From: Desulfobulbaceae bacterium
GTDB taxonomy: Bacteria; Desulfobacterota; Desulfobulbia; Desulfobulbales; Desulfurivibrionaceae
Assembly: GCA_003557565.1 (NCBI GenBank)
Contig: PWOG01000234.1
Coordinates: 1 to 14,699 of the forward strand
Reading direction: 5' to 3'
DNA length: 14,699 bases
Numbering within the stretch: the stretch's first letter is position 1; every line of letters starts with the position of its first letter. The notes beneath the pieces are model-generated. The model made no database searches. It worked only from the letters and a program-made list of their open reading frames with translations, and was not told the origin of the DNA. Made by a program: the position numbers and the translations under genes. Of this stretch, positions 1 to 7,653 are shown in pieces.

Positions 1-383
1 CAGAAACAGAAGAAGCAGCAGAAACAGAAGAAGCAGCAGAAACAGAAGGAGCCGCAGAAACAGAAGAAGCCGCGGAAGCTGAAGAAGCCGTAGAAGCCGT
101 AGAAATCAAAGAAACTGGAGAAACCACGGAAACCGAACAAGCGGAAGAAGTGGAAGAAGTGGAAGAAGTGGAAGAGGCGGCGGCAGAAACCGTCGCAGCA
201 GGCGAGGGTGTCAAAGATGAAGCGGGCGATGAGCTTGTGGCTCCGGTTCCGGAGGCAACCTCTTCGGTTGCCGGGCCGGCCGAGGAAGAAAGGAAGTCGG
301 TTGAGATAATCGGGGAAGATATCCAAGACAAGGTCGAAGAGACCTCGCCGGAAGTTCCCATGCAAGTGGAAATAGTCGAATAA
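1..383 (+). CDS. C-terminal part of an acidic Glu/Ala/Thr-rich repeat protein (5' end outside window)
   Basis: The reading frame is open from base 3 to the TAA at 381-383 and has no convincing start, so this is the C-terminal ~126 residues of a longer protein. It opens with tandem hexapeptides of the type E-T-E-E-A-A, passes through a three-fold E-E-V stretch, and ends in a less repetitive acidic tail finishing MQVEIVE. There is no recognisable catalytic domain, membrane segment or Cys. GTG at 150 lies inside the E-E-V repeat and is not a plausible start. The stop is 17 bp before the TPR lipoprotein gene, whose ribosome site lies in the gap, so the two are probably co-transcribed. The family is not recognisable from this fragment. 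A disordered, highly charged linker or tail is the safest description; function unknown. Confidence 0.7.
   Translation, partial: ETEEAAETEEAAETEGAAETEEAAEAEEAVEAVEIKETGETTETEQAEEVEEVEEVEEAAAETVAAGEGVKDEAGDELVAPVPEATSSVAGPAEEERKSVEIIGEDIQDKVEETSPEVPMQVEIVE
3..92 (+). repeat. Tandem 18-bp repeat, five units, encoding E-T-E-E-A-A
   Basis: Five in-frame 18-bp units start at 3, 21, 39, 57 and 75. The first two are identical, the third and fourth differ by a few bases, and the fifth has drifted to E-A-E-E-A-V. The array runs off the left edge, so its true length is unknown. Near-identity at the left and decay to the right suggest recent slippage or unequal exchange. Confidence 0.9.
144..170 (+). 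repeat. Three 9-bp repeats encoding E-E-V
   Basis: The unit GAAGAAGTG occurs three times exactly at 144-152, 153-161 and 162-170, in frame with the acidic protein. It is a second short in-frame slippage array in the same gene. Confidence 0.9.
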
Positions 384-400
384 GCAGGAGAGGGGCAGCA

Positions 401-1096
401 ATGCAGAGCAGGTATTTACGAGTGTACCAGTGGCTTGAAATCCAGTCTTTGAGCAGATATCTGATGCTGTTCATACTGGCGGCGGTTTTTGCCGGGTGCG
501 CCACCACGGCGCCACCCGAACCGGAGCCCGAAGAGGACCCCGGAGTTCCGTTGGCGGGAGGAGGGGTCGTGTTTTACCTCGAAGAAGGCCGGCACGGTTT
601 TATTATTGAGGAAAAGTCCAGCATGGACGAGGAAACCCGGGAGCTTTTCGAGCTCGCCGTCGACCGGCTGGAAGCCCAGGACTATGACGGGGCAATCGAG
701 CTGCTGGAAACTGTGATCGGGCACTCCCCCGGGGTCACCGCCCCCTATGTTAACATTGCCATCGTTCTCCAGAAAGTCGATCGCTTCGAGGAGGCGGAGG
801 AGCACCTGAAAACCGCATTGAGCCTGGTGCCCAAGCACCCGGCGGCGAACAATGAGTACGGCCTGCTGCTGCGCCGGATGGGGCGTTTCGACGAGGCCCG
901 GGAGAACTATGAAAAGACCCTGGCCACTTTTCCGGATTATCACCCGGCGCGCAGAAACCTGGGAATTCTTTGTGACCTGTATTTAGGCGACCTCCAGTGC
1001 GCCCTTGAGAGCTACGAAACTTACAGTGAGGCCATGCCCGATGATGATCAGGTGGAGATGTGGATAGCTGACCTGCGCATGCGGCTGGGACGTTAG
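401..1096 (+). CDS. TPR-containing lipoprotein of a Tol/ExbB-type locus
   Basis: A 231-residue protein. Its N-terminus has basic residues, a hydrophobic core (LMLFILAAVF) and a lipobox-like F-A-G-C with the lipidated Cys at residue 33, so it is probably anchored in an envelope membrane. A short Pro/Glu stretch (P-E-P-E-P-E-E-D) follows, then from about residue 75 to the end three to four tetratricopeptide repeats, with spacing and residues such as A-P-Y-V-N-I-A, N-N-E-Y-G-L-L and A-R-R-N-L-G-I-L. TPRs are protein-docking scaffolds. The start at 401 is preceded by AGGAGAGG at good spacing; an internal ATG at 464 would leave almost no basic n-region. It is the second gene of a probable operon with the downstream channel, ExbD and TonB-like genes, suggesting an outer-membrane or periplasmic partner of that motor. 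The specific role is inferred. Confidence 0.88.
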   Translation: MQSRYLRVYQWLEIQSLSRYLMLFILAAVFAGCATTAPPEPEPEEDPGVPLAGGGVVFYLEEGRHGFIIEEKSSMDEETRELFELAVDRLEAQDYDGAIELLETVIGHSPGVTAPYVNIAIVLQKVDRFEEAEEHLKTALSLVPKHPAANNEYGLLLRRMGRFDEARENYEKTLATFPDYHPARRNLGILCDLYLGDLQCALESYETYSEAMPDDDQVEMWIADLRMRLGR

Positions 1097-1149
1097 CAAT
1101 TAGCGACCATTTTTGGGAATGGATTAAAAGTCAGTTCAGGAGGAAATAT

Positions 1150-1437
1150 ATGTATAAAAAAGCGCTTTTAATTCTGTTGATGGCTTTGTGGCCGGCGGCA
1201 ACAGCCATGGCACAGGAAGCCAGGGAGGAAGAGGAAAACCAGCCCAAGGAGCTTTCGGGGATGTCGATCATCGGTGATGACGAAACCCCGAAGTCTCTTT
1301 TTATCGTGCCCTGGAAAAGCTCTGAGATTGCCAGTGACAGTGGCATGGACATGATGCTGACCGAGGATGCCGTGCCCGTGGATCGGGACGTTTTCATGCG
1401 CCAGCTGAGTTTCTATGAAATCAGCCGGGGCAATTGA
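1150..1437 (+). CDS. Small exported protein of unknown function, motor-locus associated
   Basis: A 95-residue protein with a clean Sec signal peptide: MYKK, a hydrophobic core, and an A-M-A cleavage site near residue 21, followed by Q-E-A. The mature ~74 residues are acidic. They include a central segment with G-M-S-I-I-G-D-D-E and then P-K-S-L-F-I-V-P-W-K, and later a Met-rich M-D-M-M. There is no lipobox or second membrane segment, so a soluble periplasmic location is likely. A strong AGGAGG at 1138-1143, six bases before the ATG, fixes the start. I recall similar small 'IVPWK' proteins beside ExbB/ExbD genes in other proteobacteria, but this is memory, not a search. It probably belongs to the same operon; the 88-bp gap to the next gene has no convincing terminator. 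Function unknown. Confidence 0.85.
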   Translation: MYKKALLILLMALWPAATAMAQEAREEEENQPKELSGMSIIGDDETPKSLFIVPWKSSEIASDSGMDMMLTEDAVPVDRDVFMRQLSFYEISRGN

Positions 1438-1525
1438 AGGTCAGCCTTAATTTACAACTGAAATGTGATTGGCGGCAGTAAAAGATAATAATCAACTTAA
1501 TTAAACATCAACAAGAGGCAAAGTT

Positions 1526-2173
1526 ATGTTCTACTCTACAGTGGCATTTTTTCAGACGGGCGGGGTGTTCATGTTACCAATCCTGCTGGTTTTTGCGGTT
1601 GGGTTGGCCATTTCGGTGGAGCGTTGGATCCAGTTGTACCGGATCGGTAACCAGAATCGCCAAATGTGGGAACAGCTGCATCCGGTGCTGGCCGAAGGCG
1701 AGTTCGACCAGGCCCGCGATATGGTCAACAATGATAATTCCACCATCTCCCAGATGTTGAGCATGGGGCTGGCGCGTCAGGGGGCGGTCCGGCGCCGGGA
1801 TGACATCGAAATCGCCATGGAAGAAGGGTTGATGGAGATCATTCCGGAACTGGAAAAACGGACCCCTTACGTGGCCCTGCTTGCCAATATCGCCACTCTT
1901 CTGGGGCTGCTCGGTACCATCATGGGGCTGATCGAGGCCTTTACTGCGGTTGCCAGCGCCGCTCCCGCCGAGAGGGCCGACCTGCTGTCAGCCAGTATTT
2001 CGGTGGCCATGAATACCACCGCCTTCGGCCTGATGTCGGCAATTCCACTTCTCATTCTTCATGCCAAGTTGACCTCCACCACCGGCAAGATAGTGGACAG
2101 CCTGGAAATGGCTTCGGTTAAGTCATTAAACATTATCTCCACTGCTTCCCAGCGACGCTACGAGACGAGCTGA
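1526..2173 (+). CDS. ExbB/TolQ/MotA-family proton-channel protein
   Basis: At 215 residues it has the usual three-helix layout. TM1 is at about residues 14-30; a cytoplasmic loop of about 80 residues follows; TM2 is about 114-137, with the family signature A-T-L-L-G-L-L-G-T-I-M-G; TM3 is about 155-178, with A-M-N-T-T-A-F-G-L and S-A-I-P. Such proteins form the pentameric inner-membrane stator around an ExbD/TolR pair and convert ion flow into motion of a TonB/TolA-like partner. The start has GAGG at a suitable distance. The stop is 2 bp before the first exbD-like gene, so translation is probably coupled. By eye alignment, the TM3 Glu of E. coli ExbB (E176) is Val160 here, while the Thr residues of TM2 and TM3 are present. 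The family is certain. The subfamily (Agl/Tol/Exb) is inferred from context, so no symbol is given. Confidence 0.95.
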   Translation: MFYSTVAFFQTGGVFMLPILLVFAVGLAISVERWIQLYRIGNQNRQMWEQLHPVLAEGEFDQARDMVNNDNSTISQMLSMGLARQGAVRRRDDIEIAMEEGLMEIIPELEKRTPYVALLANIATLLGLLGTIMGLIEAFTAVASAAPAERADLLSASISVAMNTTAFGLMSAIPLLILHAKLTSTTGKIVDSLEMASVKSLNIISTASQRRYETS

Positions 2174-2175
2174 TC

Positions 2176-2667
2176 ATGGCCAGAAGACGAAAACGCTCCA
2201 AAATGTCAAAGGAGCCGGCGGAGCTCAATATTACCACTTTTTTGAATCTCATGGTGGTGCTTATCCCGTTTCTGCTGATCAGTGCCGTTTTTTCGCGGGT
2301 GGCGATCATGGAACTGGATGTGCCCACCGGTGGCGGTGGTGCCAGCAGCGATGAGCCGGCGTTCAAGCTTGAGGTGGTCATCCGCAATGAGGGGTTTGAA
2401 CTGGCGGACGGCAACAGGGTGGTGGCAACAATTCCGAAGGAGGACGATGAGTATGATTTCGGGCAACTGACCGAATTCCTCCTCGACCTGAAGGATTCCT
2501 ACCCCGAGAAGGACGACGCTACTATTCTGGTGGAGCCCGATATCGAATATGACTATCTGATTCGAACCATGGATACCCTGCGCGGCACTGAAATACTCGT
2601 GGACGGAGGCGAGGAAAGCCGGACCAGGGTGCTCTTTCCCGCCATATCCATTGGAGATGCACCATGA
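2176..2667 (+). CDS. ExbD/TolR-family protein lacking the ion-carrying Asp (first of two)
   Basis: A 163-residue protein with a very basic cytoplasmic start (MARRRKRSK), one membrane helix at about residues 21-40, and a periplasmic domain ending in the usual ExbD-like region (A-T-I-L-V-E-P-D-I-E-Y). ExbD and TolR normally have an N-x-T-P-F-I-D-V-M-type motif whose Asp carries protons. Here the matching stretch is L-N-I-T-T-F-L-N-L-M, so the Asp position is Asn24 (codon AAT at 2245-2247). A Pro (P31) also lies in the helix. Length and fold otherwise look intact, so this does not look like a decayed gene. It follows the channel gene by 2 bp and overlaps the next exbD-like gene by ATGA. It likely pairs with that second ExbD inside the channel pentamer. 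Confidence 0.93.
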   Translation: MARRRKRSKMSKEPAELNITTFLNLMVVLIPFLLISAVFSRVAIMELDVPTGGGGASSDEPAFKLEVVIRNEGFELADGNRVVATIPKEDDEYDFGQLTEFLLDLKDSYPEKDDATILVEPDIEYDYLIRTMDTLRGTEILVDGGEESRTRVLFPAISIGDAP

Positions 2668-3161
2668 AGAACTCCCGACGAATAAAACGGATGGGGCGGA
2701 ACCGGGGGAAATCGAAAGGTTTGAACCTGACGTCGCTGATGGATGTTTTCACTATCCTGGTGTTCTTTCTGCTCTTCAACACGGCCAGCGACGAAGCCCT
2801 GGAATCTCCCCGTCATTTCGATTTGCCCGAGGCGGTGGTGGAAGAAATGCCCCGGGAAACCGTGGTAATCCAGGTCAGCCCCGAAGAGGTGCTGGTCCAG
2901 GGCCGGGTGATGCTGACGACCCGGGATCTGATTGAGTATGAAAATAACGAGGTGGCGGTGATTGCCCAGCGGCTGGAGCAGCTGGAGAGCCGGGCTATCG
3001 GCATAAGAACCAGGGAGGCGGCGCAGAAAAAGGAGGTCACCATCCTTGCCGATAAAACCATTCCCTTCACTGCCCTTAGAAAAATAATGTCAACCTGCAC
3101 TGGTGCTGGATACGAGAAAATCTCCCTGGCGGTAATCCAGAAAGCGGCGCAGGCATCATGA
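2664..3161 (+). CDS. ExbD/TolR-family protein with canonical Asp (second of two)
   Basis: A 165-residue protein with a basic N-terminus, a single helix at about residues 24-42 and a periplasmic domain. The motif L-N-L-T-S-L-M-D-V-F keeps the ion-carrying Asp as Asp27 (codon GAT at 2742-2744). The periplasmic part has a charged helical stretch (Q-R-L-E-Q-L-E-S-R, then R-E-A-A-Q-K-K-E) before the conserved T-I-L-A-D-K-T-I-P-F region, a little longer than in a minimal ExbD. It overlaps the first exbD-like gene at 2664-2667 and the TonB-like gene at 3158-3161, both ATGA, which points to coupled translation and fixed stoichiometry. It is probably the ion-conducting partner of the channel. Two different TolR-like proteins with one TolQ-like protein is also the arrangement of AglRQS in Myxococcus. 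Confidence 0.95.
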   Translation: MKNSRRIKRMGRNRGKSKGLNLTSLMDVFTILVFFLLFNTASDEALESPRHFDLPEAVVEEMPRETVVIQVSPEEVLVQGRVMLTTRDLIEYENNEVAVIAQRLEQLESRAIGIRTREAAQKKEVTILADKTIPFTALRKIMSTCTGAGYEKISLAVIQKAAQAS

Positions 3162-4576
3162 GTGATCCCGTGGAAAAATCACTACTGGAGCAAGAACTGG
3201 AGGCTGTTAATGCTCGGATCGAGCAGACCAGGCAGAAACGCCAGGCTGTGGAAGCCCAGCTGCGTGCGGCGGAGGCCGAGATCGAGAATCTGGCCGTCGA
3301 TAAAGAGCGTTATCAGGCCCTGGGGGAGATCTGCGGTGCCCTTGACAAACTGGGTGAGCTGGATGCCGACGGGCTCTTCTGGGATGGGCTGATCGGCGTA
3401 AGCGATAAAGACGAGCACCTGTCGCGGCTGCGGGAACGTATCGACATTTTCGAGGAACAACTCGGGGCCGCCCACGAAAAACGAGATTCCCTGGCCGGCC
3501 GGATCGATGAGATTCAGCGTGAACTAAGAGACCTCAAAGGCGAAATACGCAAGGCTTATGCCCGCGAGGAACGCCGCCAGTCCGAATTTGCCATTGTCCG
3601 GGAGGCTTCCCCTGTTCCTTATCGCCGGGTGGTCATGCCGTGGAGCGGGGACGCCGAGAGTGAACACCGGTTTCGTCGCGCCCTGGTCGTTGCCCTGCTT
3701 TTTTGCATCATCATGGGGTCTGTGGTGCCCATGGTGAAGGTGCCGATGCCCGATCCCTATGAACAGCCTGAAATCCCCGAGCGGCTGGCCTCTTTGGTAA
3801 GGGAGCCGGAACCGGAGCCGGAGCCGGAACCACCCAGGGAAGAGCCGGATCGTGAAGAGCTGGATCCCGACGAGCCCGATGAAACGGAGCCCGAAGAGCC
3901 GGATGAACGCCCGGAGCAAGAGCCGGAGCCGACCCCCGAGGAAACCAGACAGGCCCGTGAAACCGCGGAAAGCACCGGGGTTCTGGCTTTCAGTGAATCC
4001 TTCGATGACCTCCTGGACGAGGCGCCCTCCGCCCATACCGGCGTTGAGTCGCTGATCGATGAAGCCGATACGGCGGCTGGACGGGCCGAGGCCGAGCGCA
4101 GTCTGGTGACGGCACGGGCGGAAGGTTCCAGCGGTGGGGTCGACGATTCCCGGATCAGCAGGGATGTCGGGACCCCCGGTGGAGGCCGGATGTCCGGTGA
4201 GGGGGTGGAATTCACCCGGGCGGAGAGCGAACTTGCCGACATGGAGGCGGCGGCCCGGCCGGATAGCGAAGACTATGTGCCGACCAGGACCGATGAAGAG
4301 ATCCAGATAGTGTTCGACCGATACGCATCGACTCTGTACCGGATTTACAACACCGAATTGCGGCGGGATCCGACCCTGCGCGGGAACATTGTGCTGCGCA
4401 TAACCATTGAATCCGACGGCTCGGTTTCCGAATGCACCGTGGAGTCCTCCGAGCTGGGCTCGGCGGAACTGGAAGCCCAGATCGTGGCCCGGGTAAAGAG
4501 GTTTAATTTCGGTCCGAAAGACAACGTGCCGCCGGTAACCATCATGTATCCCATCGACTTCCTGCCCGCCGGATAA
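3158..4576 (+). CDS. TonB-like protein with cytoplasmic coiled coil and AgmX/PglI-type C-terminus
   Basis: A 472-residue protein with four parts. Residues 1 to ~150 are highly charged with heptad character (two coiled-coil stretches, about 5-70 and 95-150). A single membrane helix follows at about 175-194 (A-L-V-V-A-L-L-F-C-I-I-M-G). Residues ~215-266 are a Pro/Glu-rich spacer (E-P-E-P-E-P), then a Gly/Ser/Asp-rich linker. The C-terminal ~95 residues form a TonB-like domain with L-R-G-N-I-V-L-R-I-T-I, D-G-S-V-S-E-C and final Y-P-I-D-F, resembling the AgmX/PglI C-terminal family. Only one membrane helix and no signal peptide puts the coiled coil in the cytoplasm and the C-terminus in the periplasm. 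It is the natural mechanical partner of the upstream channel. The helix has no His, unlike TonB and TolA. The start overlaps the preceding stop (ATGA). Confidence 0.92.
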   Translation: MSDPVEKSLLEQELEAVNARIEQTRQKRQAVEAQLRAAEAEIENLAVDKERYQALGEICGALDKLGELDADGLFWDGLIGVSDKDEHLSRLRERIDIFEEQLGAAHEKRDSLAGRIDEIQRELRDLKGEIRKAYAREERRQSEFAIVREASPVPYRRVVMPWSGDAESEHRFRRALVVALLFCIIMGSVVPMVKVPMPDPYEQPEIPERLASLVREPEPEPEPEPPREEPDREELDPDEPDETEPEEPDERPEQEPEPTPEETRQARETAESTGVLAFSESFDDLLDEAPSAHTGVESLIDEADTAAGRAEAERSLVTARAEGSSGGVDDSRISRDVGTPGGGRMSGEGVEFTRAESELADMEAAARPDSEDYVPTRTDEEIQIVFDRYASTLYRIYNTELRRDPTLRGNIVLRITIESDGSVSECTVESSELGSAELEAQIVARVKRFNFGPKDNVPPVTIMYPIDFLPAG

Positions 4577-4587
4577 CCAATGATCAG

Positions 4588-4696
4588 GTAAGCGATCACA
4601 GGGCACCGCCATAAGCGGCGATTGAGCCGGCTCACGTACCGAGGTACGCATCGCCGTCTCGCTTGCCGCAACCTGCGGCACCCTGTGACCGCTTAC
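4588..4696. repeat. Hairpin-rich inverted-repeat element (MITE/REP-like)
   Basis: The ends are imperfect inverted repeats: GTAAGCGATCACAGGG at 4588-4603 matches the complement of 4681-4696 with one mismatch, and the match continues more loosely to about 22 bp. Inside are CGGCGAT (4616-4622) paired with ATCGCCG (4650-4656), a perfect 12-bp palindrome TGAGCCGGCTCA at 4623-4634, and CGTACC-GA-GGTACG at 4635-4648. A 9-bp direct repeat ATGATCAGG lies just outside, at 4580-4588 and 4721-4729. The element starts 11 bp after the stop of the TonB-like gene. It has no coding capacity. It could be a non-autonomous mobile element or a structured 3' end of the operon transcript. Confidence 0.7.
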
Positions 4697-4730
4697 CCCG
4701 TGGACCCCGTGATCAGTTACATGATCAGGG

Positions 4731-4796
4731 GTGGGTGAGCGGAGATCCGGCTGCCCTGGCAGCAGACTCACCCACTTCTGGTTATTTGTTTAGCCC
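4731..4796 (+). terminator. Possible transcription terminator after the motor operon
   Basis: GTGGGTGAG at 4731-4739 pairs perfectly with CTCACCCAC at 4767-4775. The loop contains a second small stem, CTGC/GCAG, at 4751-4762. A T-rich stretch (TTCTGGTTATTTGTTT) follows from 4776. The tract is not an uninterrupted T-run, so this is an imperfect Rho-independent terminator at best, but it is correctly placed between two transcription units. Confidence 0.45.
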
Positions 4797-4919
4797 CTTG
4801 ACGCGCCGGCATTAATCCTCTACCGTGGTGGGTGTCTTGCCGCTACCGGGCTTCACGGTCCCCGCCCTGGTGTCAGAAACAATGACTTGGACGGATCCCT
4901 GGGCATAGTGCTTTTTGCC

Positions 4920-4947
4920 TTGCCTTCATGTACGTTGGTGCTATATT
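4920..4947 (+). promoter_or_regulatory. Possible sigma70-type promoter for the pyrG operon
   Basis: TTGCCT at 4920-4925 (4/6 to TTGACA), a 16-bp spacer, and TATATT at 4942-4947 (5/6 to TATAAT). It would give a leader of about 160 nt before pyrG. A weaker alternative is TTGACG at 4798-4803 with TACCGT at 4821-4826 (17-bp spacer). Both are by-eye calls. Confidence 0.35.
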
Positions 4948-5052
4948 CACCCTTTTGTGTTGTCGTCCCCATCCCGCCCCGGGCCGGGCCAGACACCAAC
5001 TTTACACCGGGTTCACCAGGGCCGATACCCTCTTGCGTCCCCGTGTGGTAAG

Positions 5053-5080
5053 CGTTTCAGCGGCGCCGCTGCTAAAAACG
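5053..5080 (+). promoter_or_regulatory. Perfect 14-bp palindrome/hairpin in the pyrG leader
   Basis: CAGCGGCGCCGCTG at 5058-5071 is a perfect palindrome, extended by CGTTT (5053-5057) and AAACG (5076-5080) across a short bulge. It lies 46 bp before the pyrG ATG and is followed by an AT-rich stretch. It could be an operator or an RNA hairpin acting on pyrG expression. There is no clean T-run, so a terminator reading is weak. Confidence 0.35.
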
Positions 5081-5117
5081 TTTATGATTTTTACCAACCA
5101 TATCCCAACCAGGACCC

Positions 5118-6789
<1,672 letters not shown>

Positions 6790-6797
<8 letters not shown>

Positions 6798-7653
6798 CTC
6801 CATGCAACCGGTTGATATCCCCGGCCGCTTTCGCGTCGGCCCAGGACACCCTTTGTGTCTGCTGGCCGGTCCGTGCGTCATCGAGGACGAGCTGGTGATG
6901 CGGCGGATCGCCGGCACCATGAAGGAGATTACCGGGCGGCTGGGTATCTCTCTGGTCTTCAAGGCCTCCTTCGACAAGGCCAACCGGACCTCCCTGGGCT
7001 CCTACCGGGGGCCGGGGCCCGAAGAGGGACTGGCCATGCTCGCGGCCCTGGGCCGGGAATTCGATCTGCCCCTGGTCTCCGATGTCCATGAATGCGCCCA
7101 GGTCGCCGATGCCGCCGAAGTCCTCGATATCATTCAGATCCCCGCCTTTCTGTGCCGGCAGACCGATTTGTTGATGGCCGCGGCGGCCACCGGCAAGCCG
7201 GTAAATCTCAAAAAAGGGCAGTTCGCCGCCCCGTGGGACATGCAGCATGCCGTGGCCAAGGTCCGGGCGGCGGGAAATGGCGGCCTGATGCTCACCGAAC
7301 GGGGCAGCAGCTTCGGTTACAACAACCTGGTGGTGGACATGCGTTCCCTGCCGTTGATGCGTGAACTGGGCTGCCCGGTGATTTTCGACGCCACCCACAG
7401 TGTTCAGCTGCCCGGCGGGGCCGGGGGCAGTTCCGGCGGCCAGCGCCGTTTCGTTCCCACCCTGGCGCGGGCAGCGGTGGCCGCCGGGGTCGACGGGCTG
7501 TTCATGGAGGTCCATCCCGAACCGGACCGCGCCCGCTGCGACGGTCCCAATTCCTGGCCCCTGGACCGAGTGGAGGAGTTGCTGCGCGAGCTTTTGGCCA
7601 TTCATCAACTGACCGCCAATCATCCGGCCGGAGGCAGTCATGACCGATCCTGA
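6790..7653 (+). CDS. kdsA: 3-deoxy-8-phosphooctulonate synthase (Kdo-8-P synthase)
   Basis: A 287-residue cytoplasmic enzyme condensing phosphoenolpyruvate with arabinose-5-phosphate to Kdo-8-phosphate. Family motifs appear in order: A-G-P-C-V-I-E, F-K-A-S-F-D-K-A-N-R-T-S, S-D-V-H-E, I-P-A-F-L-C-R-Q-T-D-L-L, N-L-K-K-G-Q-F, G-S-S-F-G-Y-N-N-L-V-V-D-M-R, F-D-A-T-H-S-V-Q, M-E-V-H-P and D-G-P-N-S-W-P-L. Cys29 sits where E. coli KdsA has Asn, and the His, Glu and Asp partners are present, which marks the metal-dependent class (as in Aquifex). The start overlaps the pyrG stop by 8 bp and the 3' end overlaps kdsC by 14 bp, so translation is likely coupled. An ATG four codons later is a possible alternative start. 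Confidence 0.97.
7630..7634 (+). promoter_or_regulatory. Shine-Dalgarno GGAGG fixing the kdsC start
   Basis: GGAGG lies 5 bp before the ATG at 7640, inside the 3' end of kdsA. It supports the long kdsC start over the internal ATG at 7766, which lacks a comparable site. Confidence 0.65.

Noticed and set aside
3..92. CRISPR-like array
   Set aside because: The 18-bp units are contiguous with no spacers and encode an in-frame hexapeptide.
150..383. Separate 77-residue gene starting at GTG 150
   Set aside because: The frame is open to the window edge, and the GTG is a Val codon inside an exact E-E-V repeat with only repeat sequence before it.
401..4576. Classical Tol-Pal or TonB-ExbBD iron-uptake operon
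   Set aside because: No tolB, pal or TonB-dependent receptor gene; two unlike ExbD proteins; cytoplasmic coiled coil; AgmX-type C-terminus.
3524..4771. 415-codon open frame on the minus strand opposite the TonB-like gene
   Set aside because: It is a GC-rich shadow of a well-supported gene; its product is low-complexity with no domain, and it crosses the hairpin element.
4577..5117. Riboswitch or tRNA in the intergenic region
   Set aside because: I could not match the folds to a known riboswitch core or a cloverleaf; only simple hairpins are visible.
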